Shown here: positions 33,660 to 44,097 of the stretch, piece by piece
Layout: each line of letters begins with the position of its first letter
Numbering within the stretch: the stretch's first letter is position 1
From: Arthrobacter crystallopoietes
GTDB lineage: Bacteria > Actinomycetota > Actinomycetes > Actinomycetales > Micrococcaceae
NCBI RefSeq assembly: GCF_017603825.1
Contig: NZ_CP072014.1
Coordinates: forward strand, 1,302,001-1,366,000
DNA: 64,000 bases
Direction of reading: 5' to 3'
Made by a program: the position numbers and the translations under genes
The notes under the pieces: model-generated
The model's input: the letters and a program-made list of their open reading frames with translations, nothing else
The model's database searches: none
Told to the model about the DNA's origin: nothing

Positions 33660-33850
33660 ATCTGCGGCGGGAGAGTCCTGCCGGTACGTTCGTCAGGCGC
33701 CGTAGGAGCAACTCCTCCCCAGGAATCTCTCAGGCCCACGTACCGCCGCGGCTAGGCAACTCTGGAAAGCAGCCGGGCAACCGGCTCACCGACGGTGCAA
33801 GCGGCCCCCACGGGGCGGCGGAAACTCTCAGGTCCCAGACAGAGCGGGGA
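33660..33850 (+). ncRNA. Tandem glycine riboswitch (two aptamers) upstream of glyA
   Basis: Aptamer 1 has P1 GCGGCGG (33664-33670) paired with CCGCCGC (33743-33749) and the conserved core GGGAGAG...GGAGCAACTCCTCCCCAGGAATCTCTCAGGC (in part). Aptamer 2 follows at once with P1 CTCTG (33760-33764) paired with CAGAG (33840-33844) and the core GCAACCGGCTCACCGACGG...GGCGGAAACTCTCAGG. Established: glycine riboswitches bind one glycine per aptamer and usually turn on glycine breakdown or export. Here it precedes glyA and, further on, a CycA-like permease, so glycine probably induces both. GGGGAGGA at its 3' end could be part of the expression platform. Confidence 0.93.
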
Positions 33851-33903
33851 GGAACCCGAATCATCGTGGCGTGTTGTGCGCTGCCTGAAATATGGAGTTC
33901 CTT

Positions 33904-35235
<1,332 letters not shown>

Positions 35236-35383
35236 CCGGGACAGGCAGGGACCGCGGGGCACCTGCCCAGGGGCCGGTCGCCGACATGGGGGAAGCGGCC
35301 GGCACCCTGATCAAACCTGCATGCAAACCCGCAACCCGGGCCATGCAGCCATGCGAAATATCCTCGCTCTGAAGGAGTAGTAA

Positions 35384-36844
35384 ATGAAAGATGCAACAGT
35401 GCAGTCATCCGGCGCACCCCATCTGGAAAGACAGCTGAGCAACCGCCACATCCAGCTGATCGCGATCGGCGGTGCCATCGGCACGGGGCTTTTCATGGGC
35501 TCGGGGAAAACGATCTCCGCAGCCGGGCCCTCCGTCATCTTCGTCTACATGATCATCGGCTTCATGCTTTTCTTCGTGATGCGGGCGATGGGCGAACTGC
35601 TGCTGTCCAATCTGAACTACAAGTCCTTCAGCGACTTCGCCGGCGACCTGCTGGGCCCCTGGGCCGGATTCTTTACCGGCTGGACTTACTGGTTCTGCTG
35701 GGTCGTAACCGGCATTGCCGACGTCATCGCCATCGCCGGGTACGCCAACGAACTGGTTCCGGGCATTCCGCTGTGGATCCCGGGCGGGGTCACCATCGGC
35801 ATTTTGCTGGTGCTGAACCTGGTCACGGTCAAGGCGTTCGGCGAGACGGAGTTCTGGTTCGCGCTGATTAAGATCGTCGCCATTGTGGCCCTGATCCTCA
35901 CCGGTCTGTTCATGATCCTCTCGGGCTTCAAGTCCGAAGCCGGCCCGGCCACTGTCGAAAACCTGTGGATCCATGGCGGCTTCTTCCCGAACGAGTTCAT
36001 GGGCTTCGTGGCCGGCTTCCAGATCGCCGTGTTCGCCTTCGTGGGCATCGAACTGGTGGGTACCACCGCTGCCGAAACCAAGGATCCCGAGAAGAACCTG
36101 CCCAAGGCCATCAACTCGATTCCGGTCCGCATCCTGCTCTTCTATGTAGGCGCACTCGTCATCCTTATGGCAGTTACTCCGTGGACCCAGTTCGAGGCCG
36201 GACACAGCCCCTTCATCGGCATGTTCTCGCTGGCCGGGCTGGGCATGGCCGCTACGGTGATCAACCTGGTGGTCCTGACCTCCGCCATGTCGAGCGCCAA
36301 CTCGGGCATCTACTCCACTTCGCGCATGGTCTTCGGTCTGGCGCAGGACGGCGACGCTCCGTCAATCTTCAGCAAGCTGTCAGGGCAGAAGGTGCCGAGG
36401 AACGCGCTGTTCCTGACCTGCGTGCTGCTGTTCTCGTCCGTGGCCCTGCTCTACGCGGGCGACGACGTCGGCAAGGCCTTTGGCATGGTGACTACGGTTT
36501 CGGCCGTGTGCTTCATGTTCGTCTGGTCCATCATCCTGGCCAGCTACCTTGCCTTCCGCAAGCGCCGGCCCGGCCTGCACCAGGCTTCCAAGTTCAAGAT
36601 GCCCGGTGGTCCGGTGATGGTGTGGGTGGTCTTCGGATTCTTCGGCTTCGTGCTGTGGGCGTTGACCACACAGCCGGATACGTTGTTGGCCCTGCTGATC
36701 ACGCCCATCTGGTTCGCGGTACTGGGCGCGGCATGGGCGATCCTGCGACGCAATCCGCTCCATGCCGCCCGCTACGAAACGTTCAAGGCAGGCGTCATCG
36801 CCGACCACGCCGAGGTGAAGGAAACCGCCTCCGTGTCCAGCTAA
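35384..36844 (+). CDS. Amino acid permease, CycA (D-serine/D-alanine/glycine)-like
   Basis: A 486-residue APC-superfamily transporter with twelve predicted helices. The N-terminal signature is LSNRHIQLIAIGGAIGTGLFMGSGKTI, then ELLLSNLNYKSFSDFAGDLLGPW and TTAAETKDPEKNLPKAINS. This matches the CycA/amino-acid permease group. GAAGGAG precedes the ATG. It lies 148 bp behind glyA on the same strand with no obvious terminator between them, so it probably shares the glycine-induced transcript. Glycine (with D-Ala and D-Ser) is therefore the likely substrate, taken up to feed the SHMT. Confidence 0.87.
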   Translation: MKDATVQSSGAPHLERQLSNRHIQLIAIGGAIGTGLFMGSGKTISAAGPSVIFVYMIIGFMLFFVMRAMGELLLSNLNYKSFSDFAGDLLGPWAGFFTGWTYWFCWVVTGIADVIAIAGYANELVPGIPLWIPGGVTIGILLVLNLVTVKAFGETEFWFALIKIVAIVALILTGLFMILSGFKSEAGPATVENLWIHGGFFPNEFMGFVAGFQIAVFAFVGIELVGTTAAETKDPEKNLPKAINSIPVRILLFYVGALVILMAVTPWTQFEAGHSPFIGMFSLAGLGMAATVINLVVLTSAMSSANSGIYSTSRMVFGLAQDGDAPSIFSKLSGQKVPRNALFLTCVLLFSSVALLYAGDDVGKAFGMVTTVSAVCFMFVWSIILASYLAFRKRRPGLHQASKFKMPGGPVMVWVVFGFFGFVLWALTTQPDTLLALLITPIWFAVLGAAWAILRRNPLHAARYETFKAGVIADHAEVKETASVSS

Positions 36845-36867
36845 CGACGGCGGAAAGCGGCTACCTG

Positions 36868-36918
36868 ACGGCGGCCGGGCATGGTGAATCCACCTGCCCG
36901 GCCGCCGTTCCGGTTTTC
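36868..36918 (+). terminator. Terminator after the glyA-permease unit
   Basis: A 14-bp perfect stem (36868-36881 with 36895-36908) with a further TGG/CCA pairing inside, followed by TCCGGTTTTCT. It starts 24 bp beyond the permease stop. Confidence 0.85.
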
Positions 36919-37202
36919 TAGAGCCGCCAAGCGGACTGGTAGCCGGTGTGGGCTTGATAGGGAAGCGCCATATGCTGCAGGAAGGTCAGCATGTAGTCAT
37001 AGTCGCTGGCCGGTTCATGGTCCCAGTCAACGTCCCTCACATGGGCGATCACCCGCCGCTTGGCATCGCACTCGGCCAGATTCTGTGTCAGGTGGTGCCG
37101 CAGGACCGTTTGTCCCACCATGCCTACGTCTGTCATCAGCGCCCGTATCCGAGCCTCGTCCTGCTGGATCCTCGCGAGCAGAAAATCGATAAGATCACCC
37201 AT
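36918..37202 (-). CDS. DUF6221 family small protein
   Basis: A 94-residue protein. MGDLIDFLLARIQQDEARIRA at the start, the central NLAECDAKRRVIAHV helix and the C-terminal MALPYQAHTGYQSAWRL match the pattern of DUF6221 proteins, small and common in actinobacteria and their phages, with no known function. Start 37202 fits the family N-terminus; 37220 is an alternative ATG. The frame continues far upstream but only this part looks conserved and does not overlap the divergent deaminase. It is convergent with the permease, whose terminator touches its 3' end. Confidence 0.68.
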   Translation of the reverse strand: MGDLIDFLLARIQQDEARIRALMTDVGMVGQTVLRHHLTQNLAECDAKRRVIAHVRDVDWDHEPASDYDYMLTFLQHMALPYQAHTGYQSAWRL

Positions 37203-37256
37203 GTCGCCATCTTGGACCATTCCACAGGCAAAAGGCCATGGGCCATAATCGAGACC

Positions 37257-37748
37257 ATGGGTATCACCGAAACGGATCTTGAGCACCTGCGCCGATGCGT
37301 TGACCTGGCACGCGAAGCACTCGAGGATGGCGATGAGCCGTTCGGCTCGGTCCTCGTCGACGCCGGTGGCCACGTGCTTTTCGAGGACAGGAACCGGGTC
37401 AAGGGCGGTGACCAGACACGGCATCCGGAGTTCGAGATAGCGCGCTGGGCCGCCGGCAACATGAGCCCGCTGGATCGTGCCGCGGCCACGGTCTACACCT
37501 CCGGCGAGCACTGCCCGATGTGCTCGGCCGCGCACGCCTGGGTCCGGCTGGGCCGGATTGTCTATGCCGCGTCCTCGGAGCAGCTGGGCAGCTGGCTGAA
37601 GGAGTGGGAAGTGGCCCCGGGACCAGTCACTCCGCTGCCCGTACAGGCCGTGGCGCCCGGTGTGGAGGTCGATGGCCCCGCGATGGCACTGGCCGACGAC
37701 GTCCAGGCACTGCACCGGAAGTTCCACTTCCCGCAAGAACCCGCCTAG
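37257..37748 (+). CDS. Nucleoside/guanine deaminase of the cytidine deaminase superfamily
   Basis: A 163-residue zinc deaminase. The active site is His56-Pro-Glu58 (RHPEFEIARWA) with the zinc cysteines Cys86 and Cys89 (EHCPMCSAA). HPE replaces the usual HAE but keeps the zinc histidine and the proton-shuttling glutamate. It resembles CMP/dCMP-type guanine or tRNA adenosine deaminases but is too short and variant to name a substrate; guanine or a related base is likely. ATG 37257 is chosen because the conserved domain begins there. It is divergent from the DUF6221 gene. Confidence 0.82.
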   Translation: MGITETDLEHLRRCVDLAREALEDGDEPFGSVLVDAGGHVLFEDRNRVKGGDQTRHPEFEIARWAAGNMSPLDRAAATVYTSGEHCPMCSAAHAWVRLGRIVYAASSEQLGSWLKEWEVAPGPVTPLPVQAVAPGVEVDGPAMALADDVQALHRKFHFPQEPA

Positions 37749-37815
37749 TTCCGGCATGGTCCCCTGGACATGACGCGTGGTGAATTGACCAGTTCCCATT
37801 GACCGGCACGGCCCG

Positions 37816-39024
37816 ATGCTGTGCACTGTTGAGGTGGACACCCATCACAATGTGCTCATCATCGGCGGCGGCAATGCCGGCATTTCGCTGGCCGCCCGGC
37901 TCCGGCGCTACAAGGTCGAGGATATTGCGCTGATCGAACCGAGCCCGTGGCACTACTTCCAGCCGTTGTTTTCCCACATCGGTGCCGGGGCCGCCCAGAT
38001 GAAAGAAGCAGTCCGCGAACAGCAGAAGGTGATGCCGCGCGGAGTCAACTGGATCGGTGGCGCGGCTGCGGACATCCAACCTGATGACAACGCGGTCGTG
38101 CTCGCCGACGGCCGGCGGGTGCGCTACAACCAGCTGGTGGTTTGTCCGGGACTGCAACTGGACTGGCAGGCCGTTCCCGGGATGGCTGATGCCATCGAGT
38201 CTCCTTACGGAACGTCGAATTATGAGTCGCGGATGCCAACCAAGACCTGGGAGCTGGTCCGCCGACTGCGCTCGGGCACTGCAGTTTTCACCCAGCCACC
38301 GGGCGCGGCCAAGTGCGCCGGGGCGGCACAGAAGATTGCCTACATGGCGTGCGACTTCTGGCGTGAGCAGGGCGTGCTGGGAGACATCAGGGTGGTGCTG
38401 GTGGTGCCAACGCCCACTGTCTACGGAGTGGACGGCGTTGATGCGGTGCTGGAGCGCAAAATCGCGGAGTACGGGATCGAGCTGCGGACCTCCAGCACTG
38501 TGGCCTCCATAGAGGCAGCGGAGCGGACCATCCGGCTGCAAGGCCCGGGAGGCGTCGAAGACCTCGGCTATGACTTGCTCCATGTGGTGCCCCCGCAATC
38601 GGCGCCGGACTGGCTGAAGGCCACCACGTTGCCGGCCCCGGACGACCAAACCGGTTGTGTGGAAGTGGACCCGGAACTGCTGCGGCACCGCCGCTACCCG
38701 AATGTCTGGTCCCTGGGGGATGCCGCCGCGACCCTGAACTCAAAGTGCGGCGGCGCCCTGCGCAAACAGGTCAAGATGCTGGCATTGAATCTGAAGGCCG
38801 TGCTGGACGGGCGCGAGCCGGAGAACCGGTACAACCACTACGGCGTCTGCCCTTTCACGCTCACGCGTCACACCGTTCTTTTCGCCGAGTTCGACCACCA
38901 ATACCGCCCGATGCCCAGTATCCCGTGGCTGAACCCAGCCAAGGAGCGGCGCTGGGCATGGGTGCTGGACAGGCGGATCTTCCCTCAGATCTACTGGCAT
39001 TTGATTCTAAAAGGCCGTGCTTAA
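37816..39024 (+). CDS. Sulfide:quinone oxidoreductase-like FAD protein (SQRDL type)
   Basis: A 402-residue flavoprotein resembling mitochondrial-type SQR, which oxidises sulfide and reduces quinone at the membrane. Seen: VLIIGGGNAGISLAARL (residues 13-29), WHYFQPLF, TQPPGAAKCAGAAQKIAYM with Cys167 (the human Cys201 position), HRRYPNVWSLGD and the C-terminal FPQIYWHLILKG. The second redox cysteine, which follows GD in the human enzyme, is Ala303 here; Cys311 and Cys110 lie nearby. The start is uncertain, as no Shine-Dalgarno is seen. The gene lies 7 bp before a medium-chain reductase gene. Sulfide oxidation is possible but the active site is altered. Confidence 0.8.
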   Translation: MLCTVEVDTHHNVLIIGGGNAGISLAARLRRYKVEDIALIEPSPWHYFQPLFSHIGAGAAQMKEAVREQQKVMPRGVNWIGGAAADIQPDDNAVVLADGRRVRYNQLVVCPGLQLDWQAVPGMADAIESPYGTSNYESRMPTKTWELVRRLRSGTAVFTQPPGAAKCAGAAQKIAYMACDFWREQGVLGDIRVVLVVPTPTVYGVDGVDAVLERKIAEYGIELRTSSTVASIEAAERTIRLQGPGGVEDLGYDLLHVVPPQSAPDWLKATTLPAPDDQTGCVEVDPELLRHRRYPNVWSLGDAAATLNSKCGGALRKQVKMLALNLKAVLDGREPENRYNHYGVCPFTLTRHTVLFAEFDHQYRPMPSIPWLNPAKERRWAWVLDRRIFPQIYWHLILKGRA

Positions 39025-39031
39025 GGAGAAC

Positions 39032-40060
39032 ATGACAACGACGACGGCAAACCACACCACCCGAATCGTGCTCGCCGAACGACCGCATGGTGCACCGACG
39101 GATCAGACTTTCCGGACGGAAAGCGCAGAGCTTCCCGCGCTCGCCGACGGGCAGTTGCTGGTGCGCAACCGGTACATTTCGCTGGACCCCTACATGCGCG
39201 GGCGGATGAGCGCAGCAAAGTCCTACGCCACGCCGACGCCGGTAGGTGACGTTCTTCCGGCCGAGACGGTTGCCGAAATCGTCGAGAGCCGCGACCCCGA
39301 CTTTAAACCGGGACAGCTGGTGGCGACATACGGCGGTTGGCAGAGTGCCGCCGTCGTTCCTGGTAAATACTCGCGTCCGGTCAGCGACAACGGACAGCCG
39401 GAATCGACCGCGCTGGGCGTCTTGGGCATGCCCGGCTTCACCGCTTATTCCGGCATGGCGGAGATCGGACGCATCAAGGCGGGGGAGACCCTCGTGGTCG
39501 CGGCAGCAGCCGGACCGGTGGGCTCCGCCGTCGGGCAGTTGGCCCGTGCGGCGGGAGCGCGTGCGGTCGGCGTCGCCGGCGGACCGGAGAAGTGCGCCTA
39601 CCTGGTTGAGGAACTGGGGTTCGACGCCGCCGTGGACCACCGTTCGGAGTCGTTCGCCGAGGAGCTGAAGGCTGCCTGCCCGGACGGGATCGACGTGTAT
39701 TGGGAGAATGTGGGCGGCAGGGTGCTCCAGGCCGTGCTGCCGCTGCTGAACCTGTACGGGCGGATGCCGGTGTGCGGGATGGTTGCGCAGTACAACGCGA
39801 CCGACGCTCCGGAGGGGCCGGACCGGCTGCCCGGTTTCATGCGCACGGTCCTGAACCAGAGCCTGACGGTGCGCGGTTTCATCCAGACTGAATTCCGGGC
39901 CAAGCACTGGGACAACTTCCAGCGGGACATGGCTGAACTGGTCGCCGACGGCAGGATGAAGTACCGCGAGGACATTGTCGACGGGTTGGAGAACGCGCCG
40001 TCGGCCTTCGCGGGGTTGCTCGAGGGGCGTAACTTCGGCAAGCTGCTGATCCGGGTCTGA
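39032..40060 (+). CDS. NADP-dependent MDR oxidoreductase (curcumin/alkenal reductase-like)
   Basis: A 342-residue zinc-free medium-chain reductase of the YncB/CurA and leukotriene-B4-dehydrogenase group. These reduce alpha,beta-unsaturated ketones or aldehydes with NADPH. Seen: SLDPYMRGRM near the N-terminus, GMPGFTAYSGM, the nucleotide-binding AAAGPVGSAVGQLA, and DVYWENVGGRVLQAVLPLLN. AAGGAGA supports the ATG at 39032; an upstream in-frame start would overlap the SQR-like gene. Co-transcribed with the SQR-like gene (7-bp gap). A role in detoxifying reactive carbonyls is likely from the family. Confidence 0.9.
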   Translation: MTTTTANHTTRIVLAERPHGAPTDQTFRTESAELPALADGQLLVRNRYISLDPYMRGRMSAAKSYATPTPVGDVLPAETVAEIVESRDPDFKPGQLVATYGGWQSAAVVPGKYSRPVSDNGQPESTALGVLGMPGFTAYSGMAEIGRIKAGETLVVAAAAGPVGSAVGQLARAAGARAVGVAGGPEKCAYLVEELGFDAAVDHRSESFAEELKAACPDGIDVYWENVGGRVLQAVLPLLNLYGRMPVCGMVAQYNATDAPEGPDRLPGFMRTVLNQSLTVRGFIQTEFRAKHWDNFQRDMAELVADGRMKYREDIVDGLENAPSAFAGLLEGRNFGKLLIRV

Positions 40061-40094
40061 TAGTGCCCTGACGGTATTGGCGATTTCCGCCTAA

Positions 40095-40823
40095 TCAGCA
40101 AGGCAACCGTAGCGGTAGGAGCGCCGGGCTGGTGGTGATCCGCCCGGTTGCGCCTCCATGGGCCCTGCAAAGTCGGAGTCCCTTGTCTTCCAATCCTTCC
40201 TTCATCCGGTCCAGCGCCCTGGGGTGGAAGCCCTGCCACTGCATGTGCATGAGGATTGTGCCGCCCTTTCGGCCTAGGGCGACGACCGAATCGACCACCT
40301 CGCTCCTGGACAGGCCTGTCCAGTCCCTGGTGCTGCCGGTCCAAAGCCACGGCAGCATGCCGGCTCGGCGGTAGCCGCAGAGGACGGCCTCGTTGAGCCC
40401 GCCGTGCGGCGGCCGGCCAAAGTTGGTGACAACCCCCGGGGCCCGCAGCTCGGCGGCCACTCCGGCGCAGTTGAACTGCCGGAGATCCCGATGGCTGATG
40501 CTGTGATTGATGACGTATTGGCCGTTGCGCCTGGCCAGCGGGACAATATCGACCCCGTACTCGCGCCTAAATCTGGTTATGCAATCGCCGGATGGTGCCA
40601 ACACCAGCCCGATGTTCTCCCGCCGAGCGTAGTTCAGCACTGACCTGTAGGCCGACAAAGTCCGTGGGCAATCATCGAACGTCAGCACCACCCGTTCGGT
40701 GTAATTCGGCCCATTGCGCATGTTGTACGCCGGAGCCGCGTTCGCCGCGGTCGGGAGGATCTGCCCGGCTAGACTCAAGGCCACGATGGACAGCAATGCG
40801 GCGATTCGATGGCGGCGTTGCAT
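40095..40823 (-). CDS. Secreted polysaccharide deacetylase-like protein (NodB fold)
   Basis: A 242-residue exported protein. The signal peptide is MQRRHRIAALLSIVALSLAG with an ANA-A cleavage zone. The NodB-type core follows: VVLTFDDCPR (Asp-Asp motif, residues ~46-54), NHSISHRDL with the two metal histidines, NFGRPPHGG, and the closing ILMHMQ strand with the catalytic-site histidine. Such enzymes remove acetyl groups from peptidoglycan, chitin or xylan. ATG 40823 is chosen because it starts the signal peptide; the frame extends to 41108 over the next gene's promoter. The target polymer is unknown. Confidence 0.85.
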   Translation of the reverse strand: MQRRHRIAALLSIVALSLAGQILPTAANAAPAYNMRNGPNYTERVVLTFDDCPRTLSAYRSVLNYARRENIGLVLAPSGDCITRFRREYGVDIVPLARRNGQYVINHSISHRDLRQFNCAGVAAELRAPGVVTNFGRPPHGGLNEAVLCGYRRAGMLPWLWTGSTRDWTGLSRSEVVDSVVALGRKGGTILMHMQWQGFHPRALDRMKEGLEDKGLRLCRAHGGATGRITTSPALLPLRLPC

Positions 40824-41004
40824 TGCGCACCCGCTTTCCACCGGCGGCACATAACGCGGTGGGCCAGCGTTCCCCAATGACAGCCGGATCAGGCAAGTAT
40901 CCGCCCGGCTGCGACCTAGGTCAACACTTTGAACGAGCAAAATTTCGTCAGCGGCGCATGCAGTATGATCGGCATCACTTGCCGGAGGAAACGAAGGAGT
41001 TTTC

Positions 41005-42384
41005 GTGGGAATGGATGTTTCTCCCGACGTCTTGGGAGCGTCTGCCGCCGTCCTGCATGCTGCCCGCAGGGCATCAGTCGACTGTGCGGACAGGGCAGCG
41101 GCGAACACGGACCGCTCGGGCTTTGTCCCGCGGTCCTTGCCGGATGGGGTGGTCTACGCCGAATCGGTGGCGGACGTGGTGCAGGCGGTGAAACTGGCGG
41201 CCGCGCACAAGGTTCCGCTGGTGCCGCGGGGTGCCGGAACCGGGTTGGCGGGTGCCTCCTCGGCGTCCGCGGGGGAGGTGGTGTTGGATCTCTCGCGGAT
41301 GAACCGCATCCTCAGCGTCGATCCGGTCGAGCAGGTCGCCGTCGTCGAACCCGGTGTGTTGAACGCTCATCTCAACGCGGCCGTGGCTGAACACGGGCTG
41401 TTCTACGCGCCGGATCCGGCCAGTACGGCCATCTGCTCGATCGGCGGAAATATCGCCACCAACGCGGGCGGCATGCGCTGCGCCAAGTATGGCGTGACCC
41501 GTGAATCGGTTCTCGGGCTGCGCGTGGTGCTGGCCGACGGGCGCGAACTGCGCACCGGCCGCGGCACCATCAAGGGTGTCACCGGATACGACCTGAACGC
41601 ACTGATGATCGGGTCGGAGGGCACCCTGGGCGTGGTCGTCGAAGCGACGCTCCGCTTGCGTCCACTACCAATAGCGACGGCGACCGTGGCGGCCTTCTTC
41701 CCCGACGTGGCCGCCGCAGCCGCTGCAGCTTCGGCAGTGATTGCCGCGCGGCTCCAGCCTGCTGTGCTGGAACTGGTGGACGGCCCGACGCTCGCCGCCA
41801 TCGACGCCGCGCTGGGAACCAACTACCGCAGCCGTGGCGGCGCTTTCCTGCTCGCGCAGACAGACGGCTTCGGCGCCGACCTCGAGATGGACGTGCTGGT
41901 CAACGCCGTCGAGCCTTTCGCCGCCGAACTGGGGCGCGCGGCCGATGCGGCGGAGGCAGAGGCGCTCCTGACGGCCAGGCGCGAAGCCATTCCTTCGCTA
42001 GAAAAGATGGGGCGGGTATCCATCGGGGACATCGGCGTGCCGCGCGGCCGGTTGGCCGACGCAGTCACCGGGCTGGCGGACATCTCCCGGCGGACCGGGG
42101 TGCGCATCTTCACGATCGCCCACGCCGCGGACGGCAACCTGCACCCCATTATCGTGGTGGATCCGCATGAATCGGTGACTGAAGGGCCGGCGAAAGCGGC
42201 ACTCGGTGAAATGTTCCGGCTGGCCCAAAATCTTGGCGGAACGCTGACCGGCGAGCATGGCGTGGGCCTGCTCAAGCGCGACTGGCTCCGGGACGAACTC
42301 GGCGATGTCTCGCTTGAGGTCCAGCACGCCATCCGCCGCGCGCTGGACCCGCAGGGCATCCTCAACCCCGGCAAGGCGATTTAA
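41005..42384 (+). CDS. FAD-linked oxidase, GlcD/D-lactate dehydrogenase type
   Basis: A 459-residue flavoprotein of the vanillyl-alcohol-oxidase/PCMH superfamily. The FAD domain has VPLVPRGAGTGLAGAS, the diphosphate loop DPASTAICSIGGNIATNAGGMRCAKYG and the block GYDLNALMIGSEGTLGVV. The cap domain carries HAADGNLHPIIV, and the C-terminus GEHGVGLLKRDWL...DPQGILNPGKAI, all typical of GlcD/LldE-like 2-hydroxyacid dehydrogenases. GAAGGAG favours GTG 41005 over ATG 41011. No glcE or glcF subunit is beside it, so it may act alone on D-lactate, glycolate or a related hydroxy acid. Confidence 0.9.
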   Translation: MGMDVSPDVLGASAAVLHAARRASVDCADRAAANTDRSGFVPRSLPDGVVYAESVADVVQAVKLAAAHKVPLVPRGAGTGLAGASSASAGEVVLDLSRMNRILSVDPVEQVAVVEPGVLNAHLNAAVAEHGLFYAPDPASTAICSIGGNIATNAGGMRCAKYGVTRESVLGLRVVLADGRELRTGRGTIKGVTGYDLNALMIGSEGTLGVVVEATLRLRPLPIATATVAAFFPDVAAAAAAASAVIAARLQPAVLELVDGPTLAAIDAALGTNYRSRGGAFLLAQTDGFGADLEMDVLVNAVEPFAAELGRAADAAEAEALLTARREAIPSLEKMGRVSIGDIGVPRGRLADAVTGLADISRRTGVRIFTIAHAADGNLHPIIVVDPHESVTEGPAKAALGEMFRLAQNLGGTLTGEHGVGLLKRDWLRDELGDVSLEVQHAIRRALDPQGILNPGKAI

Positions 42385-42428
42385 GTGCCTCGATTCGAAG
42401 GCGCGGCGGGACGGCGGGCTAGGCGTGA

Positions 42429-43031
42429 TTACTTGCGCGAATCGGCGTCCTCGTCACCGATGTGCCCGGCCGCGTTGGCATCAAGGACACGCTGGACGAA
42501 GGCGCAGTACTCGTCCATATAGTGGCGCAGGAATTTCTGCGTGGACTCGTCCTTGACCTCGCCGTCGTCGCCGTATGCTTCCGGCCTGAAACTGATGTAG
42601 GCCTCGGGGGTGTTGAGCTGCGGGGCGTCGAGAAAGCTCAGCACGCTCCGCATGCTCGACTGCATGACGGCCGTGCCGATGCCGCCAGGGGAAGCGCCAA
42701 TGATGCCGGTGGGCTTGCGGGCGAAGGAGTTGGTACCCCACGGACGCGAGCCCCAGTCGATCGCGTTCTTCAAAGCACCGGGAATGGACCGGTTGTATTC
42801 GGGCGAGATGAACAAGATCCCGTCTGCGGCTTCAACCGCTTCCTTCAATGCCCGGCCTTCCGCGGGGAAATCGGCGTCGTAATCCGAGCTGTAGAGGGGG
42901 AGGTCCTTAATAGGAATCTCGTTGAATTCCAGGCCCTTCGGAGCGAGCTTGATCAGAGCCTTCGAGAGAGTGCGGTTGATGGAGCCGCTGGCCAGGCTCC
43001 CGACGAAATAACCGATCTGGTAGGTGGGCAT
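42429..43031 (-). CDS. NADPH-dependent FMN reductase (ChrR/azoreductase-like)
   Basis: A 200-residue flavodoxin-fold reductase. It has the FMN phosphate loop GSLASGSINRTLSKAL, ISPEYNRSIPGALKNAIDWGSRP (the classic family signature), and PTGIIGASPGGIGTA. Relatives are NADPH-dependent FMN, quinone or chromate reductases that protect against oxidative stress. GGAAGGA supports ATG 43031. It is convergent with the FAD-linked oxidase and lies 144 bp after the LysR gene on the same strand; the LysR transcript could read into it. Confidence 0.9.
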   Translation of the reverse strand: MPTYQIGYFVGSLASGSINRTLSKALIKLAPKGLEFNEIPIKDLPLYSSDYDADFPAEGRALKEAVEAADGILFISPEYNRSIPGALKNAIDWGSRPWGTNSFARKPTGIIGASPGGIGTAVMQSSMRSVLSFLDAPQLNTPEAYISFRPEAYGDDGEVKDESTQKFLRHYMDEYCAFVQRVLDANAAGHIGDEDADSRK

Positions 43032-43175
43032 ACGTACATTCCTTCCACGGCGGCCGGCCGAGCCGGCCTCTTGCGGCTGATGGACAATCCCGGCGCGGCG
43101 GCAAAGCGGAGCGCCAGCCTCAGTCCAACACACTGCCCGTGCCGCGTCCACACCTCTGCCGCGTCTGCCGCTGGG

Positions 43176-44069
43176 TCAGTCCTTCCAGTGCGCGTGCAGC
43201 GCCGTCAACGCCTCATTGACAAGGGCGCTGCGTACAACTCCCGCGGGCGATACGGCCAAGACCGAGTTGCTCGGAACGTCCCCGGCCAACTGCCGGAAGA
43301 CCAGCGGGCGGCCTTCCGGGCTCACCGACGACGGTTGCATCAGCAGCGAATAGGCCAGGTTGCGGCCCACAACGTTTTGGATGGCTTGGACGCTGGCGGA
43401 GCGCCACCGAACTAATGGTTCCACTCCAGCCCTGGCAAACTCCGCCATAGTCCGCTGGAGGGCAGGCTCTTCGTCGATCAGTATGGCAGGATACTGGGCC
43501 AACTCTGCCAAGCTCACCTTGTCCTTGGCGGCCAGCGGGTGATCAGGGCTGAACACTACCTGCCGCTTCGCCTCCATGAGCAACTCGGGCGCGCAATCAG
43601 GCATCAACTGGGCTTCATACAGCACACACAGCTGGGCCCGACCCGCCAGCATTGCCTCCTGTATGTCCGGTCCTGCGCCTTCAATAAAGTCCAGTTCCAC
43701 CTGCGGATGCCGTGCCGTAAACCAATCCACCAAAGGCGGGATGGCATGCATGGCCAGTGTCCGGAACACGCCGATCACCAGCCTGCCGGAAAGCTCGCCG
43801 TGCACCCGCTCCACGGCGGAGGCCAGATCTGCGATCTGTTCAGCTACCTGACGTGCACGGGTGGCGACAGCCTGTCCCTCGGCCGTGAGTGCCATGCCTT
43901 TGCCCCGCCGGCGGATGGCGAGCGTTGCGCCGACGGCCTCCTCCAATTGGGCCAACGCCAGGCTCACGGCTGCTTGAGAAACATGGCAGCGCCGGGCCGC
44001 CTCAGTCACCGACTGCGTCTCCGCCACGGCTGCAAAGTACTCCAATTGGCGGAGGGTGATTTCCTTCAT
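43176..44069 (-). CDS. LysR-family transcriptional regulator
   Basis: A 297-residue regulator. The N-terminal helix-turn-helix is LRQLEYFAAVAETQSVTEAARRCHVSQAAVSLALAQLEEAVG, followed by the linker helix and a periplasmic-binding-like effector domain (SGRLVIGVFRTLAMHAIPPL). AAGGAGA precedes the ATG. It is divergent from the MBL-hydrolase/MHS-transporter pair by 105 bp, the classic arrangement for a LysR activator with its target. Its inducer is probably the compound carried by the transporter at 45253. Confidence 0.93.
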   Translation of the reverse strand: MKEITLRQLEYFAAVAETQSVTEAARRCHVSQAAVSLALAQLEEAVGATLAIRRRGKGMALTAEGQAVATRARQVAEQIADLASAVERVHGELSGRLVIGVFRTLAMHAIPPLVDWFTARHPQVELDFIEGAGPDIQEAMLAGRAQLCVLYEAQLMPDCAPELLMEAKRQVVFSPDHPLAAKDKVSLAELAQYPAILIDEEPALQRTMAEFARAGVEPLVRWRSASVQAIQNVVGRNLAYSLLMQPSSVSPEGRPLVFRQLAGDVPSNSVLAVSPAGVVRSALVNEALTALHAHWKD

Positions 44070-44097
44070 AAGTTCTCCTTGTGGGTCTGGTCAATTA

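Noticed and set aside
39109-39122. TTTCCGGACGGAAA palindrome resembling the IclR sites
   Set aside because: It lacks the 5-bp TTGGA/TCCAA centre (its spacing is shorter) and lies inside the MDR oxidoreductase coding sequence, so it is taken as chance.
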